From Schizochytrium sp. CCTCC M209059 (Eukaryota > Sar > Bigyra > Thraustochytrida > Thraustochytriidae): a stretch of 64,000 nt of DNA. Below are positions 39,788 through 50,784 of this stretch, in pieces. Within the stretch, counting starts at the first letter, position 1. Each line of letters opens with the position of its first letter. A model generated the notes under the pieces. That model did no database searches, was not told where the DNA came from, and saw only the letters and a program-made list of their open reading frames with translations. The position numbers and the translations under genes were made by a program. The DNA lies in contig KN805458.1 of assembly GCA_000818945.1 (NCBI GenBank), positions 55,695 to 119,694 on the forward strand, in the 5' to 3' direction.

Positions 39788-40505
39788 TGTGGATGTTTCC
39801 GCCAAAGGCTCAAGAGGATGCGAAATCTGCACTTCAGCACACTCGTCTTGCCACTTCTTCTTTGCTCTCGCAGCCAGATGTGGTTCGTGTGCACTTTTGC
39901 GCAAGACAGCTCCCGTGTGCAAGGCAGCTCTCGTGTGCGAGGCAGCTCTCGTGTGCAAATTGATCAATTAACACTGGCTAAGCAACCAGAAGTTGCTCTC
40001 GCGGTCGCCCAAAGTTTTCTTCCTCCTCCTCGATACGCCTTGGCTGACTGACTGACTGTCTGACTGACTGGCTGACAAGCTGGCGTCGCTGCCTGTCTAC
40101 CTGTCCTGCGTGCCTGCTGGCCTCGCGCGCGCGCCTAATAGCTCTTCGACCGGCTCGCTGGCTGTCTCGAGGATTGTAAATCTGCTTCCTGCAAGTTGCG
40201 GCGACCTTCATTTATTCAGACGCGCTCAAGCGCCCAGGTGCACTGATTGCAAAAGAGACTCATGCAGACAATCAAAGAGACCTATTTATGGGCCTCTTTC
40301 CGAGTCAACCTTGCCAAGTCGTTTTCCACATCATCGCAATTCCCTTCTCCCGCTCGGCTGCGCACGCGAGGCGTGCCCGTCTGCGCACGGCGCCCGAGAC
40401 AGACGCCCGCCAGACAAAGAGCGCGCCTGCGCTGCCGCACCGGGGACCGTTGTCGGCCCTCGAGCGTCGCGCTGCAGAGACCAAGCTGACTTCTCTCTTG
40501 CGGCC
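39788..40505. promoter_or_regulatory. Divergent 5' region with 18-bp repeats
   Basis: This lies between the DUF1244-MogA gene (-) and kinesin-12 (+). It contains about three copies of an 18-bp unit GCAAGGCAGCTCTCGTGT (about 39905-39957) and GACT/CTGA repeats near 40040-40080. No gene was seen. Confidence 0.6.
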
Positions 40506-43500
40506 ATGACCCAGGGCATGGCGCATAACCGTCGCGGCTGGGACCGGGTCGCCGACGAGGGCGCCGCGGGGAGCGGCGTCACCAGCGGAGCCGCCAGCGG
40601 GCAAGGCTCGCAAGGCTCGCAAGGCTCGCACGTGCAGGTCTTTGTGCGGGTGCGTCCCTCGGAGATCGTCTCAGGCCAGAGCGATGCCATACGGAGGTCT
40701 GGGACGCCGGCGGTGCGGCAAATCTCGAGCACGATCATTGGCGCCGATCCGAGCGCGTCGCCCGCGAATGAAGAGCAACGCTTCGTGTATGATGGTGTTT
40801 TCGACGGCAAAGCAACACAGGAGGAAGTGTATGCTGCCTGCGGCGAGCCCTTGGTCTCCGAGGTCGTCAAAGGATTCAATTGCACTGTCCTCGCCTATGG
40901 GCAGACCGGTTCAGGAAAAACGCATACAATCTTTGGCCCCGACCTATCTCTCGAGGACCCAGACTCGGCAATGCGCGGCGTGCTCCCTAGACTGCTCGAA
41001 GACCTCTTTGCGCGCTTCAAGACGGAGGCGCGCGAGCACGATAAGATGGAGTTCCTCTGCAAAGGTGGTCTCGTGGAGATTTATAACGAGCGTGTGCACG
41101 ACCTTTTGGACGGTGCCTCAGATACAAATCTCCAACTCCGGGAGTCCATGCAGCGTGGCGTCTACGTAGAGGGCCAGTCCGAGGTCGTTTTCGACACCGC
41201 ACAGGAGGCGCTCGACACCGTCCGACGTGGTGCCGAGGGTCGCCGTGTTGGGGCCACGGCGATGAACAGAGAGAGCAGCCGCTCGCACACCGTCTTCACA
41301 CTCACGCTAGAGAGTCGAAAGCCCGACGCGGACGGCGTCGTCGTGTCCCGCACCTCGCGTGTGAACATTGTCGATCTTGCGGGAAGCGAGCGGCAAAAGT
41401 TGACCAAAGCTACCGATGAGCGCCTTGCCGAGGCAAATTTCATCAACAAGTCGCTTCTGTGCCTTGGAACGGTCATTAGCTCCCTCGCGGCGCTAGCAGA
41501 CGCAACGGGACCAAGCTTGAGGCCGCACATCAAGTACCGCGACTCCAAGCTCACATTCCTGCTGCGCGATTCCCTCGGTGGCAATTCCAAGACGCACATG
41601 ATTGCCAATGTGAACCCATCGATGCACTTCATTGGCGAGACGCTGTCGACGCTCAAGTTTGCGCAACGTGCGAAACGAGTGCGCAACAAAGCCAAAGTTA
41701 ATGAGGACCTTGCAAGCGCCAGCCTTGCCTCGTTGCGGGCCCAAGTGGAGCGCCTCAAAGCAGAACTCGCTGCAGCGCATGCTCACAGCTCTGGGCCCTC
41801 GCGCCCCTTGGGTTCGCCCACGGAACATCCAGAAGGCGATGAACCCTTTTCGAGCGCGCCTCCAGACGAATTTGCGCTGGAGCGCGTTGAGCAGCTCCTC
41901 GCTCATGCGCTTGCATCGGCTGAAGCAGCTCGGAGACGCGCCGAGGAGCTCACCGCGCTGGTGAAGTCGCAGTCCGCAGCACGTGAGCAGCTCACAAAAG
42001 CACTCTCTTCGCAAAAGTCGCTCTTCAAGCTCAAGACGGGGCAGGTTGCCCAGCTTGTCAAAGATCGCACAGAGCTCGCCGCGGAGACGCTGGAGAAATG
42101 GCAGGCCCACGAAACACAGCTCGGACGCATTTTTCTCGATGTGAATCCAGAGGCCGTTGACTGGCGTACCAAGTTCGAGGAGCTACGCACGACCCGTCGC
42201 ATCGACGAAGCTCGTCTCGATGCTGTCAAAGAGACTGAGGCCATGAACCGACAGCTCGGCAAGGAGATCAAGGTCCTCTTAGAAAGCAAACGTGAGCTCC
42301 AGGACTTGCTCGCGTCCAGGCCGCTGCAGTCTATCAGCGAAACAGGGTTCCCGTCCCCGACCAGCTCTGTGCGTTCAGGAGGCGCGCGCAAATCCCTCGA
42401 GGCTCCGCTCCAGGCCGCCACACCTCCGGGCCCAGACGCCAAATTCGATGACGACAGCGCGCGGCCACCGCTTGTGCCTCCATCCTCTCGGCCAACAGCT
42501 GTCGGTGCTGGGGTAATGGGCGGCGCTAGCAGCAGCGGTATTAGCATCAGCAGCAATGCCAGCGTTACGAGCAGCTCGACCCCGGCTCGTGTCATGTCCA
42601 CGCGGCGCCGGGAATCCGGTGGCTCGACTGGATCTGTATGTCCCACTCCGACACCCGCTGATCTTGAGCGGGCCGAATTGTCGATGCTGCAGGATCAAAA
42701 GCGAAAAGCGCTCAGCAGTCTTGATGAACAACATCGCGAGGAAGAGCTCGAGAAATTGCGCGAGGAAACCGCTACTCTGCGCGAGGAGCAGAAAGAGATT
42801 GAGACCAAATTTGCCGCTGCAGAAACTGCGCTCGCCGAAGCTCGCGCTGCCAACGAGCAGCTCAAGCATGCTGAGGCAGCAGCCAACAAAGAAGTCATGG
42901 CGCTAGAGGAACGTGTTTCTGAGGCCATGAGCCAGCGCTTGGCGCTCGAAAAGGCGCGCGAAGATCTCGAGAATCTTCAAGCTCAGCATGCCGTCACCGA
43001 ACGCGCCTTGGCTGACTTGCAAAAGCTGGCCAAGGAAGAGAAAGAGCAGCTCGAAGCCGAACTTGCCGACGCCAAGCAGACGGTGGAACACCTCGCGCAG
43101 TCTCACAGTCAACACGCCGCCGAAGCAGAAGAGCAGGAGCAGCAACAGCAGATCCTACAAGAAGAAGTCGAACAGCTCACTCAATTGCGCGAGGCGCAGC
43201 AGGCCACAGATCGTCTGCGTATGGCCAAGCTCAAGTCGGATCTTGCCGAGGCCGAGACGCGCGAGCTAGAGGCGAGCCAGAAGAACTCTGAGCTCGAGCA
43301 CGCGATCCTCCAATTTCGCGAGAGCCTCCGTAAAGAGCGCGCTCGTGCCGAGGAGGCCGAAGCAGAGTGCGAGCGCCTCGCTGCTGACAAGGCAGACGTC
43401 GAGCAAACGGCACAGAACGAGGCTGCGCAGAGCGAGGTATTGCGCGCGAACCTTTCCGAGGCCAAGAGTGAGCTTGCTCAGGTCGAAGAGGCACAGCGTG

Positions 43501-44348
43501 CGCGCGAACGTCATCTCATCGCAGAGTTGGCGAGCCAGTATGCGCGACTCAAACTCGGAGATGCCGACGAGCGCTCACGCAATCAAGATGACCAGCATGA
43601 ACTTGTCGACGAGGAAGATGCGATCAAGCATACCGAAGAGGATGAGCACCAGCTCCGCCTCGAGTCCGAAGCTCGTGTTGTCGAGCTACAGCTCAAGGTG
43701 GAGGAACTCTCTGCAGCAAATGCCAAGCTCGCAGGAAACACGAACGCCAAGCAGCGGATCCGCTACGTGCAAGGGCTGCGCGACGAGATCCAGCGATTGC
43801 GCGAGAACGATGATCGCCTTCGTAAAAAGCTTCGCGCCTTTGAGCACAGTGCCACCACCACACACAACGTGGTCCCTGGTGCCACAGGCGTGGCAGCTGC
43901 GGAAGAACCTCCCATTGCCAAGGCAAGCGAGGACGTTAGTGCTGCGTACATTCGTGAACTTGAGTCGCAGATCACGGATCTTCACGCTGTGCGAGACCGC
44001 GAGGCAGAGCGCGCCGAGCGACTTGAGGTTGAACTGGAGCAGCGCAACGCTGCCTTCAAGTCACTTTCTGAAAAGTCAATGCACCTGAAAAATCTCATTG
44101 AGCAAATCAAGGAGCGCCGGCCCGAGGCGTTGGACTTGAGTCGGCCCATCATTGGAAACAACTTGAGTGCCGCCGCCGATTTTGGTGGAGACGGCAACGA
44201 AGCTGAGGTCCAAGTTTTGCTCCTCGAGCAAGCATGCGCCGAGCGGGACGCGCTGCGACGAGAAAAAGAAGCCTGGGAGGCCGAACGAAAGCAGTTGCTC
44301 CAATCTTCGGCCTCCGTTGTCGACGAAAACTGCCCTCAGCAAGTGTAA
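40506..44348 (+). CDS. Kinesin-12 (KIF15/KLP2-like) motor protein
   Basis: The protein has 1280 residues from the ATG at 40506. The motor domain spans about 40-410: P-loop GQTGSGKT (about 132), switch I NRESSRSH (about 253), switch II DLAGSE (about 290) and the microtubule-binding end. HIKYRDSKLTFLLRDSLGGN, IANVNPS, GETLSTLKFAQRAKRVRNKAKVNED is the sequence typical of kinesin-12. A long coiled coil (about 410-1270) is broken by a Ser/Pro-rich stretch (about 610-720). Kinesin-12 motors are plus-end directed and act in spindle bipolarity or phragmoplast/cytokinesis. It is full length without introns. The N-terminal 40 residues are Gly/Ser-rich with a QGSQGSQGS repeat. Confidence 0.94.
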   Translation: MTQGMAHNRRGWDRVADEGAAGSGVTSGAASGQGSQGSQGSHVQVFVRVRPSEIVSGQSDAIRRSGTPAVRQISSTIIGADPSASPANEEQRFVYDGVFDGKATQEEVYAACGEPLVSEVVKGFNCTVLAYGQTGSGKTHTIFGPDLSLEDPDSAMRGVLPRLLEDLFARFKTEAREHDKMEFLCKGGLVEIYNERVHDLLDGASDTNLQLRESMQRGVYVEGQSEVVFDTAQEALDTVRRGAEGRRVGATAMNRESSRSHTVFTLTLESRKPDADGVVVSRTSRVNIVDLAGSERQKLTKATDERLAEANFINKSLLCLGTVISSLAALADATGPSLRPHIKYRDSKLTFLLRDSLGGNSKTHMIANVNPSMHFIGETLSTLKFAQRAKRVRNKAKVNEDLASASLASLRAQVERLKAELAAAHAHSSGPSRPLGSPTEHPEGDEPFSSAPPDEFALERVEQLLAHALASAEAARRRAEELTALVKSQSAAREQLTKALSSQKSLFKLKTGQVAQLVKDRTELAAETLEKWQAHETQLGRIFLDVNPEAVDWRTKFEELRTTRRIDEARLDAVKETEAMNRQLGKEIKVLLESKRELQDLLASRPLQSISETGFPSPTSSVRSGGARKSLEAPLQAATPPGPDAKFDDDSARPPLVPPSSRPTAVGAGVMGGASSSGISISSNASVTSSSTPARVMSTRRRESGGSTGSVCPTPTPADLERAELSMLQDQKRKALSSLDEQHREEELEKLREETATLREEQKEIETKFAAAETALAEARAANEQLKHAEAAANKEVMALEERVSEAMSQRLALEKAREDLENLQAQHAVTERALADLQKLAKEEKEQLEAELADAKQTVEHLAQSHSQHAAEAEEQEQQQQILQEEVEQLTQLREAQQATDRLRMAKLKSDLAEAETRELEASQKNSELEHAILQFRESLRKERARAEEAEAECERLAADKADVEQTAQNEAAQSEVLRANLSEAKSELAQVEEAQRARERHLIAELASQYARLKLGDADERSRNQDDQHELVDEEDAIKHTEEDEHQLRLESEARVVELQLKVEELSAANAKLAGNTNAKQRIRYVQGLRDEIQRLRENDDRLRKKLRAFEHSATTTHNVVPGATGVAAAEEPPIAKASEDVSAAYIRELESQITDLHAVRDREAERAERLEVELEQRNAAFKSLSEKSMHLKNLIEQIKERRPEALDLSRPIIGNNLSAAADFGGDGNEAEVQVLLLEQACAERDALRREKEAWEAERKQLLQSSASVVDENCPQQV

Positions 44349-44668
44349 AAACCAGGTCCCGCCGCGAAAAACTAAGAAGATTCATTTTTTCTACTACATG
44401 CGTCATATACAAATGTCAATGAAATGTTTTTTTTTTGTTTTGTTCGGGGGGGCGTAGTAGTCCACATAACATACATTCTGCACGTTATCTTCAACCTGCT
44501 CCACTCGAATTTACATACAAAGAAAGAAGGAAAGAAAGAAGGAAGGAAAGACGGAGAAAAGGGATGGAGAAAAAGAGTATGGAGTAGCTGGCAGCAGGTC
44601 AGCTGTATACACGGTGTCGTCGGCACGTATCCCGATTAACCAAACCAGATACTCTAGCGCCGTCCAGT
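44349..44668. other. Convergent 3' region
   Basis: These 320 bp lie between the kinesin stop and the stop of the opposite-strand gene. They contain a GAAGGAAA-rich stretch (about 44519-44560). No gene was seen. Confidence 0.7.
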
Positions 44669-47600
44669 CTAGTAAAAGGAAGTTTCCGCTTCGACACAAT
44701 CGATGCACCGACATTTGCTTTCTACGTCGCAGGAGCGCAGTGGTCCATGCGACTTGTAAGCTGTGCAACTCCGACAAAAGACAAGATGGCACCCTCCACA
44801 TGTGTGTCTCGAGTGGGAGGAAACCTTTTCGTTGCAGCGGCCGCATCGACGAATATTAGCTTCAATCGATGAACTTCCGCCGGCAGAAAGCATCATCTGA
44901 CGACGCACCGAGGTGGGCGGGGCCGCAGCTGGCGGTGGCGAAGGCGTTGTCGACCGTGAATCTTGCGAAGCGAGGCCCTTGATCAGATCGATGGGAGAAG
45001 ACAACGCTTTCGTTGTCCGCTTTCTAATTGTAGACCCGATCTTCGCTCGCTTTGTCTTGCCATTGGCTGGCGAGGCGTTAGCATTGTCAGAAGAAATCTG
45101 ACTCGAGTTGTCCGTGTCGCTCTGAAAGGAACTCAAATCGTACACGGAAGCTTTGAAAGCATTCACTGCGCGTTTGAGCACAACATGACGCTTGACGATT
45201 TCCCACTTGGACTCCGACGATGGCGAAAGAGGAATAGAAATGTGGCGCTGCAAGTGGGTCGAGTCTCCGCGTTCGCGTGTCGCTTCCAGCGTCGCCGGGT
45301 GCAAAACGCGAGGTGGTGCTGAAGCACTTGATTGCGGGCCGCTGACAGGATTGCGACCCGAGCCGCGTCCGAGCCAGCCGCGATTTGATCCGTTCCCACC
45401 TCGGTTCACGGACGGAAAGGCTGCCTCGACAGCGCGACTGACAATGTCGTGGTGCGGCGATCGTGGGGTGATTGGATTATCGTCGTCTTGGCCATGCTGG
45501 CTCATCTGTCTCTCAACCTGCACCCTGCGCTCGAAGTATTTAATGAGCTTGGTGAGCGCGAAGTCGAGCCCAAAAGCAGTGCCAAAATGCGACTTGAGCA
45601 TAAGAGTAAATCTCTCGCGAACACCACGCAAAAGCCGAACCTTTTCCCACGCAGGGGTGTTGCTAAAGAGCACGAGGCCGCCCAAGACGGAGGCCGCGGC
45701 CATGATTCGATAATAGTTGTCGATGACAAGCGTGAGTAGCGTAATGGGTAAGAGAAGAATGTTCTTGACAAGACGCCAAAACATGTCCACGACGCTCACA
45801 CAGGCTTCGAGGTTGGGACTGACAGGCAGCGTCTCGCTCGCAGGCGAAACGCCAATTAGATTCCAGGCCTCTACGCGATACAAATACTTTTTGCGCGTGT
45901 TCAGATGCAAGTCTTCGGCCGAGGTGGAGAGCCCACTGTAGACAGTAACCCAAGGGTCTGATTCAGGCGCGTTGGCCTCACGACGCAACACCCTGTACTT
46001 GTGAATTGGAAGTTCATCCTTGGGCGAGATCGCGTGGCCCATCTTTGTCCACTTGAGCTTGATGGACCCGCAGGTGTCTCCGGGCTGCGGTTCGAGATAA
46101 AAGTGCTGCGTCGGTGCCGTACCGAGTCCCATGAAGAGCACCGAAATGGCGCGTGTAATGAGGCTGCGATGGTGGGCGTCATGAATGCCAAGCTCGTGCA
46201 GTCGTTCATCGCCGTGCTTTCCGATAAGCTGCGCGAGCTCAAATCCAGTAAAGCCGTTCTCGCGGAACTTGTCTGCGTGTTGCGGAAGCTCGACAGCATT
46301 TGCAATCCAGTCTGCAGTCTTTGACGCAGTCATGAGACGCTGCATGCCCTTCCAGCGAAGCTCGAACTCTGTAGGGAGGATCACGGCGTCCTCGTCGTCG
46401 TCCATGGCCGCAATCCCCACCTCGACGCCCCTGCTCTCGATGAACTTGCGCAACTCGGTCTCTCGCGGGGACACCTCGGCGCCTGGTCGCTTCTTGATCC
46501 CTTCGCTCAGTTCGTTCACATACTGGCGCAGCTCCGTCCCATCAATGTCTCCATCGCCGTCTAAATCGGCATTGGAGAAAACATCGCGCATCACTTTGCC
46601 ATTAGGTTCGGGCATGAAGTCGCTGTCGTGAGATCGATCGTGATGATCGGTGCTCGTCGTCTGCTTCGGTACTGGCGTCTTGAGTGCTTCTGAATCATTG
46701 CGCGGCAGCTTGCTCTCGGCTTTGTTTTCGGAACCTGTAGCGGACTTGCGAGTAGACGGATTTCCGCAGCGCGCATAACTATAGGCGCTCCTGCCAACAG
46801 CGTTCCACGCCTCAATACGGAGCTCGACATTCGCGTTAGCCGGAACGCCGGTGACAGTAAGCTTGTGCGTGCCGAGGTCATCGAGCACGCCAGCAGGTCT
46901 CCATGGCTTGGACTTGCCCATGCCATCTGTCGTGCGCGCAAAGACGCGAAGGCGATGAATTGGCAAACTTCGTGGCGACCCTTCGGATCCACTGGCTTCT
47001 TTGTCGGATTTTTCTCCGCTGTCGTTGCCTTGCGCAGAGCCTTTGGGGACGTGCGCGCTGCTATCCGGAGGGACTTCCGTCTCAGAGAGGTCCCATCGAG
47101 CAATGACGTGCTCGGGGTCGTCGCGAGACCGTTCGCACGAAATTTTGGGGGCGCCCGGTAGACTTGCAAGGCCAAAGAGACGGACGCTAATTGCGCGCTG
47201 GATCTGGCGCACATGGAAGCGAGATTCGACCCCAAGGTCTTGAAGAAGCTCTGCATCTTCAAGAAGCATGGGAAGGTCAAAGCCTTTGACGCTATTTTCT
47301 CGAAAGGCGTCGGCGTAACGGGGCAGCAGGACGGCGTGTTCCACCCATTCTGCTACCTCCTCGGGCGTCGCGAGCGAGGTGAGTCTGCGCCAGTGGCTGG
47401 AGAGATCGTTGACTTGGATGCCGGACTTTTCGTCTTGGTTAACGTGTTGCACTGCGTCGCGCACGCCCTGCTCGACATCCATGACGTCGCCCACGTTGAA
47501 GCGCTGAGCGACGCGGAGCAGCTCGGACCCGGAGAGCGTCCCGTCGTCATCGGTGTCAACCTTTTTGAAAAAGCTCGATCCTGCGAGCTCCACGTCTGAG

Positions 47601-47722
47601 ACGCTGCCGTCGCCGTCGCTGTCGAGAGATTCGCCTGCCATTGCAGGCGGCGCTGCGAGGGTCAATCCCTGCCGGGCAACAGCCTCGCACACGACCAGAA
47701 CCGCGCAGGTCGCCGCGAGCAT
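44669..47722 (-). CDS. Membrane protein with duplicated EF-hand/SAM/FN3 module and FYVE-like zinc finger
   Basis: The protein has 1017 residues from the ATG at 47720-47722. Order: signal peptide (MLAATCAVLVVCEAVA); EF-hand loops DSDGDGSVSDVE and DTDDDGTLSGSE (34-67); SAM domain (about 117-183); FN3-like domain (about 188-315). The second module has EF-hand loop DLDGDGDIDGTE (about 385), SAM (about 458-525) and FN3 (about 530-625). Hydrophobic segments follow at about 640-687, then a Ser-rich basic cytoplasmic region, and a C-terminal eight-Cys finger (CGRC, RHTCGGC, FCRSC, CRCIDC). The finger has FYVE spacing but lacks the full R(R/K)HHCR motif. This suggests a calcium-sensing ER or surface protein with a phosphoinositide- or membrane-linked tail. 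An in-frame ATG at 47906-47908 would add 62 residues and bury the signal peptide. Confidence 0.83.
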   Translation of the reverse strand: MLAATCAVLVVCEAVARQGLTLAAPPAMAGESLDSDGDGSVSDVELAGSSFFKKVDTDDDGTLSGSELLRVAQRFNVGDVMDVEQGVRDAVQHVNQDEKSGIQVNDLSSHWRRLTSLATPEEVAEWVEHAVLLPRYADAFRENSVKGFDLPMLLEDAELLQDLGVESRFHVRQIQRAISVRLFGLASLPGAPKISCERSRDDPEHVIARWDLSETEVPPDSSAHVPKGSAQGNDSGEKSDKEASGSEGSPRSLPIHRLRVFARTTDGMGKSKPWRPAGVLDDLGTHKLTVTGVPANANVELRIEAWNAVGRSAYSYARCGNPSTRKSATGSENKAESKLPRNDSEALKTPVPKQTTSTDHHDRSHDSDFMPEPNGKVMRDVFSNADLDGDGDIDGTELRQYVNELSEGIKKRPGAEVSPRETELRKFIESRGVEVGIAAMDDDEDAVILPTEFELRWKGMQRLMTASKTADWIANAVELPQHADKFRENGFTGFELAQLIGKHGDERLHELGIHDAHHRSLITRAISVLFMGLGTAPTQHFYLEPQPGDTCGSIKLKWTKMGHAISPKDELPIHKYRVLRREANAPESDPWVTVYSGLSTSAEDLHLNTRKKYLYRVEAWNLIGVSPASETLPVSPNLEACVSVVDMFWRLVKNILLLPITLLTLVIDNYYRIMAAASVLGGLVLFSNTPAWEKVRLLRGVRERFTLMLKSHFGTAFGLDFALTKLIKYFERRVQVERQMSQHGQDDDNPITPRSPHHDIVSRAVEAAFPSVNRGGNGSNRGWLGRGSGRNPVSGPQSSASAPPRVLHPATLEATRERGDSTHLQRHISIPLSPSSESKWEIVKRHVVLKRAVNAFKASVYDLSSFQSDTDNSSQISSDNANASPANGKTKRAKIGSTIRKRTTKALSSPIDLIKGLASQDSRSTTPSPPPAAAPPTSVRRQMMLSAGGSSSIEANIRRCGRCNEKVSSHSRHTCGGCHLVFCRSCTAYKSHGPLRSCDVESKCRCIDCVEAETSFY

Positions 47723-50700
47723 CGCGCGCGGCTTCCGTCTGCCCGCGTCTCTGCTCCCGCGCTCGCGTCCCCGCCGCCCGCCTCGCTCCGCGGCGGCGCT
47801 CGCCGTCCTCCTCGTCGCCGCGGTCCTGCCCGACGTCGCTGTACTCCTGCTCACGGTCGCCGTCGTCGTCGTCGTCGACGTGGCCGAGGTCGCCGCAGAA
47901 ATCTCCATCTCGCGCGGCGCGGAGCGCGTCCGGCGCCGCAGCCCGCGGGGGGCCGGCTGCGCGCCCGCGTCGGCCAGCGCCGCGGCGTCGCGGTGNNNNN
48001 NNNNNNNNNNNNNNNNNNNNNNNNNNNNNNNNNNNNNNNNNNNNNNNNNNNNNNNNNNNNNNNNNNNNNNNNNNNNNNNNNNNNNNNNNNNNNNNNNNNN
48101 NNNNNNNNNNNNNNNNNNNNNNNNNNNNNNNNNNNNNNNNNNNNNNNNNNNNNNNNNNNNNNNNNNNNNNNNNNNNNNNNNNNNNCGGGGCGAGCCGCCG
48201 CGCGCGCGCGATGCGCTGCGTCGCCGAGGAGGTGTGCAGATGGATGGGGCGAGGCGGATGCCGGGATGACGAACGACCCTGGCCGGATCTGCGAACGCCC
48301 GCGACGGCGGCGAGCCCGGCCGCGGACCTGGCGCGCCGGACCCCGCGCACGCGGGCGACGGTGCAGAATGCAGGCCTCGCTGCGCGTTGCGCCTCGCTCG
48401 GGCGTCGCAGGGGGCGCGATGGAGACGAGATGAAGCGCGATCCGGCGAGATATGGCGCAAGAGGCCTTGCCTGGCCTGGCCTGGCCTTGCCTGGCCTTGC
48501 CTTGCCTTGTCTTGCCTTGCCTTGCACGCCGCTGCGCCTGCGGCAGCTCCCGCCGCGCGCGGCTCGCCCGCGCTCGCCGCTCGCTCGCTCGAGAGGCCTC
48601 GCGCGCAGAACCCGGCGCGGGTTTGCGGTTTACTCGCCCCCAGAACCGCAAAGTTCTGCTCGTGCTCTCGATCTCCGACGCCGATGCCGCGCAGGCTCAC
48701 ACGAGCGGGCGGCGCCTCGAGGACCTCGCCGAGGACGTCGAGCTCGCGGACCCGGAGAGGCCGCGAGGGCCGCAGAGGCGGCCTCGGCGGGGAAGGTACT
48801 CCGCGAGACAGCGGCGGGAGCGGCCGTGCTCGAACGGTCTGCGATGCACGCGAGGATCGATCGATACTGCGACACAGGCGGCGGGTTTTTGATGGGACGC
48901 GCTGGTGTGGATGGTGCGTCGCTGGAGAATTGAAGGTTTCCGACGAGCGAGCGAGGGGATCCTGCTGGCTCGGTTTGTGGGCGGGCGGGGCGAGATTGTA
49001 GTATAGGCTGGAGATGGAGGTGGTGAGAGCTTGCTTGGCCTGGGTGGTCAAGGTGGAGCTCGAAGACGAATCCAGATATGTCGACCGTCACGTGCCATAC
49101 GAGGGATGATAGAAAAGGGCGCAAGAAGCTACCGGTCTTTTTGCCCCGCTGACCAGCACGTGCCGAGCTGCGACCAGCAACGTGCTTTCGTTCTTTCTTT
49201 CTTTTCTTCTTTTCTTCAAGTTTTTGCTTGTTGTTTTATTTGCGTCCCGGAGAACACCGCTACGCATTATGTTCGCCGGGTGTCTATGGCTTTAAATGTT
49301 TGGAGGTCAAAGCAGTTATCAAGAAAAGCTCAGGCGACGGTGAGGTGTCTCATGTACGTGGCTCGAGCATAGATCGTAAGCATTGGAAGGATTTCTGGGA
49401 AAGATCTCCAAGTAGCTTCTTTCCGGAGTTTTGCCAAATCTTATGATGCGGCGAGTACGAGTGGCGTGAACATCAACTGCGCGATGCTTGCTCTCTTTTT
49501 GTCAACTTGTTGGCGCAAAAAAAAAAGGTCTCTGTTTCCCTTTCCATCTCTTATCTTCGAGTCCAAGAGGAGGAGACTCAAGCTGCTCACGGCACACACT
49601 GGAAGAAAGGACCAACACAGTCTCACTCTCACGCAACTTTCAATGAGTCGTCATTAGCCAGCTAGACCCTAGGTCTAGCTATTGGTACCACAGAGACTGC
49701 TTTTGATCATCAAGAGACGCTGACGAGTCAACGGCACTGGTAAGAATCTGTCCTACCAGTGGCAAACCAGCCCTTGTCTCCTCTTATCACCACCACCATC
49801 ACCACCACCACTACTACTGCTTGCTACGACGGCTACGTATAATGATCGAAATTGAAAAAAAGTCCGATTCATCTCCAGCAACGACACAGACCAGTCATCA
49901 CCCGCAAAAGACGTTTCCCCGATCGATCAGCAACGGCTGCAGGTGAATGAATGTGCAAGCTATAACTAGGCCTAGGCCTACTTGATGCGGAGGTCTCACC
50001 GCCTCATCTCCTCGTAAGCGTCAGCGGCATTGATACGACATGCGACTGCGACTCGCTCGACCGAACCGAATTCGACTGGCGCGGCGAAAGCGGAATAATG
50101 ATTTTGCAAAGGAGGGCAAATGACCCCCGAGCGGGCGGGGGTCAGAGCCGTTTTCCCCTCTTGGTCCCTAGCCGCTCTGTGCACGCCGGGTCGCGCTCAC
50201 GGGCAGTCCGCGCGAAGAAGGAAGATGGAGACCCGCCGCAGTTTGCCCGTGGTGGCGAGAGAAAGCACCGTTCTAGCCGGCTCCCTCGCTCGCTCAAGCA
50301 CTGCACTCACACTCAAGCACTCTCTCACTCATGGGTTTTTAAGTACCAATGCGCAGCACAGGCTTGGTTTCGCTTGCTCTGCTTTGGCTTGACTACGAGG
50401 ACTTGACTTGACTTTGCACTGCACGCTAAAACGCCCTCCGAGCAGATCGAATACCCCGGCGCGCGTCCGTGGGGGGTGGACGCGACGCTGCGCGGAGGCG
50501 CTCGACTCGAGCGCGAACTCAAGCAGCAGCTAGCAGCCAGCCGCCGCTGCTGCTGCTAGCGGCCAGCATTATCGATTGCCCGCCACCGCGCGCGCGCTAC
50601 GCCGACAGCCATAGAGGGGCAGTTCGGCAAGACTCGCTGCGCCGCAAACGGGGCTGAAGAAGCCAGCCACCTCTCCATTCGCTGTCGATTGAACTGCAAG

Positions 50701-50784
50701 CAACACGAGTGCGAGAGACTACGAGGCGAGCGCCAAGACGTGGACCGACGCACGCCGCGTTGAGGTCACAGAAGAATCGAGGAA
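47723..50784. other. Divergent intergenic region with assembly gap, no gene recognised
   Basis: The left part is the very GC-rich 5' side of the EF-SAM-FN3 gene, with CCTGG/CCTTG pentamer repeats (about 48464-48532) and GCTC tracts near 48571. From 49100 to 50780 composition is more balanced with CAC/CCA repeats near 49786-49815 and CTAGGCCTA-like palindromes near 49968-49980. Open frames here are short and not protein-like. The region upstream of 50785 should hold the sulfatase promoter. Confidence 0.6.
47996..48185. other. Assembly gap (190 N)
   Basis: This is a run of N inside GC-rich sequence 5' of the EF-SAM-FN3 gene. Frames that appear open across it are not reliable. Confidence 0.99.

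Noticed and set aside
47723..49051. 443-codon upstream extension of the EF-SAM-FN3 gene through the second gap
   Set aside because: It passes through Ns and simple repeats, and the signal peptide at 47722 would become internal.
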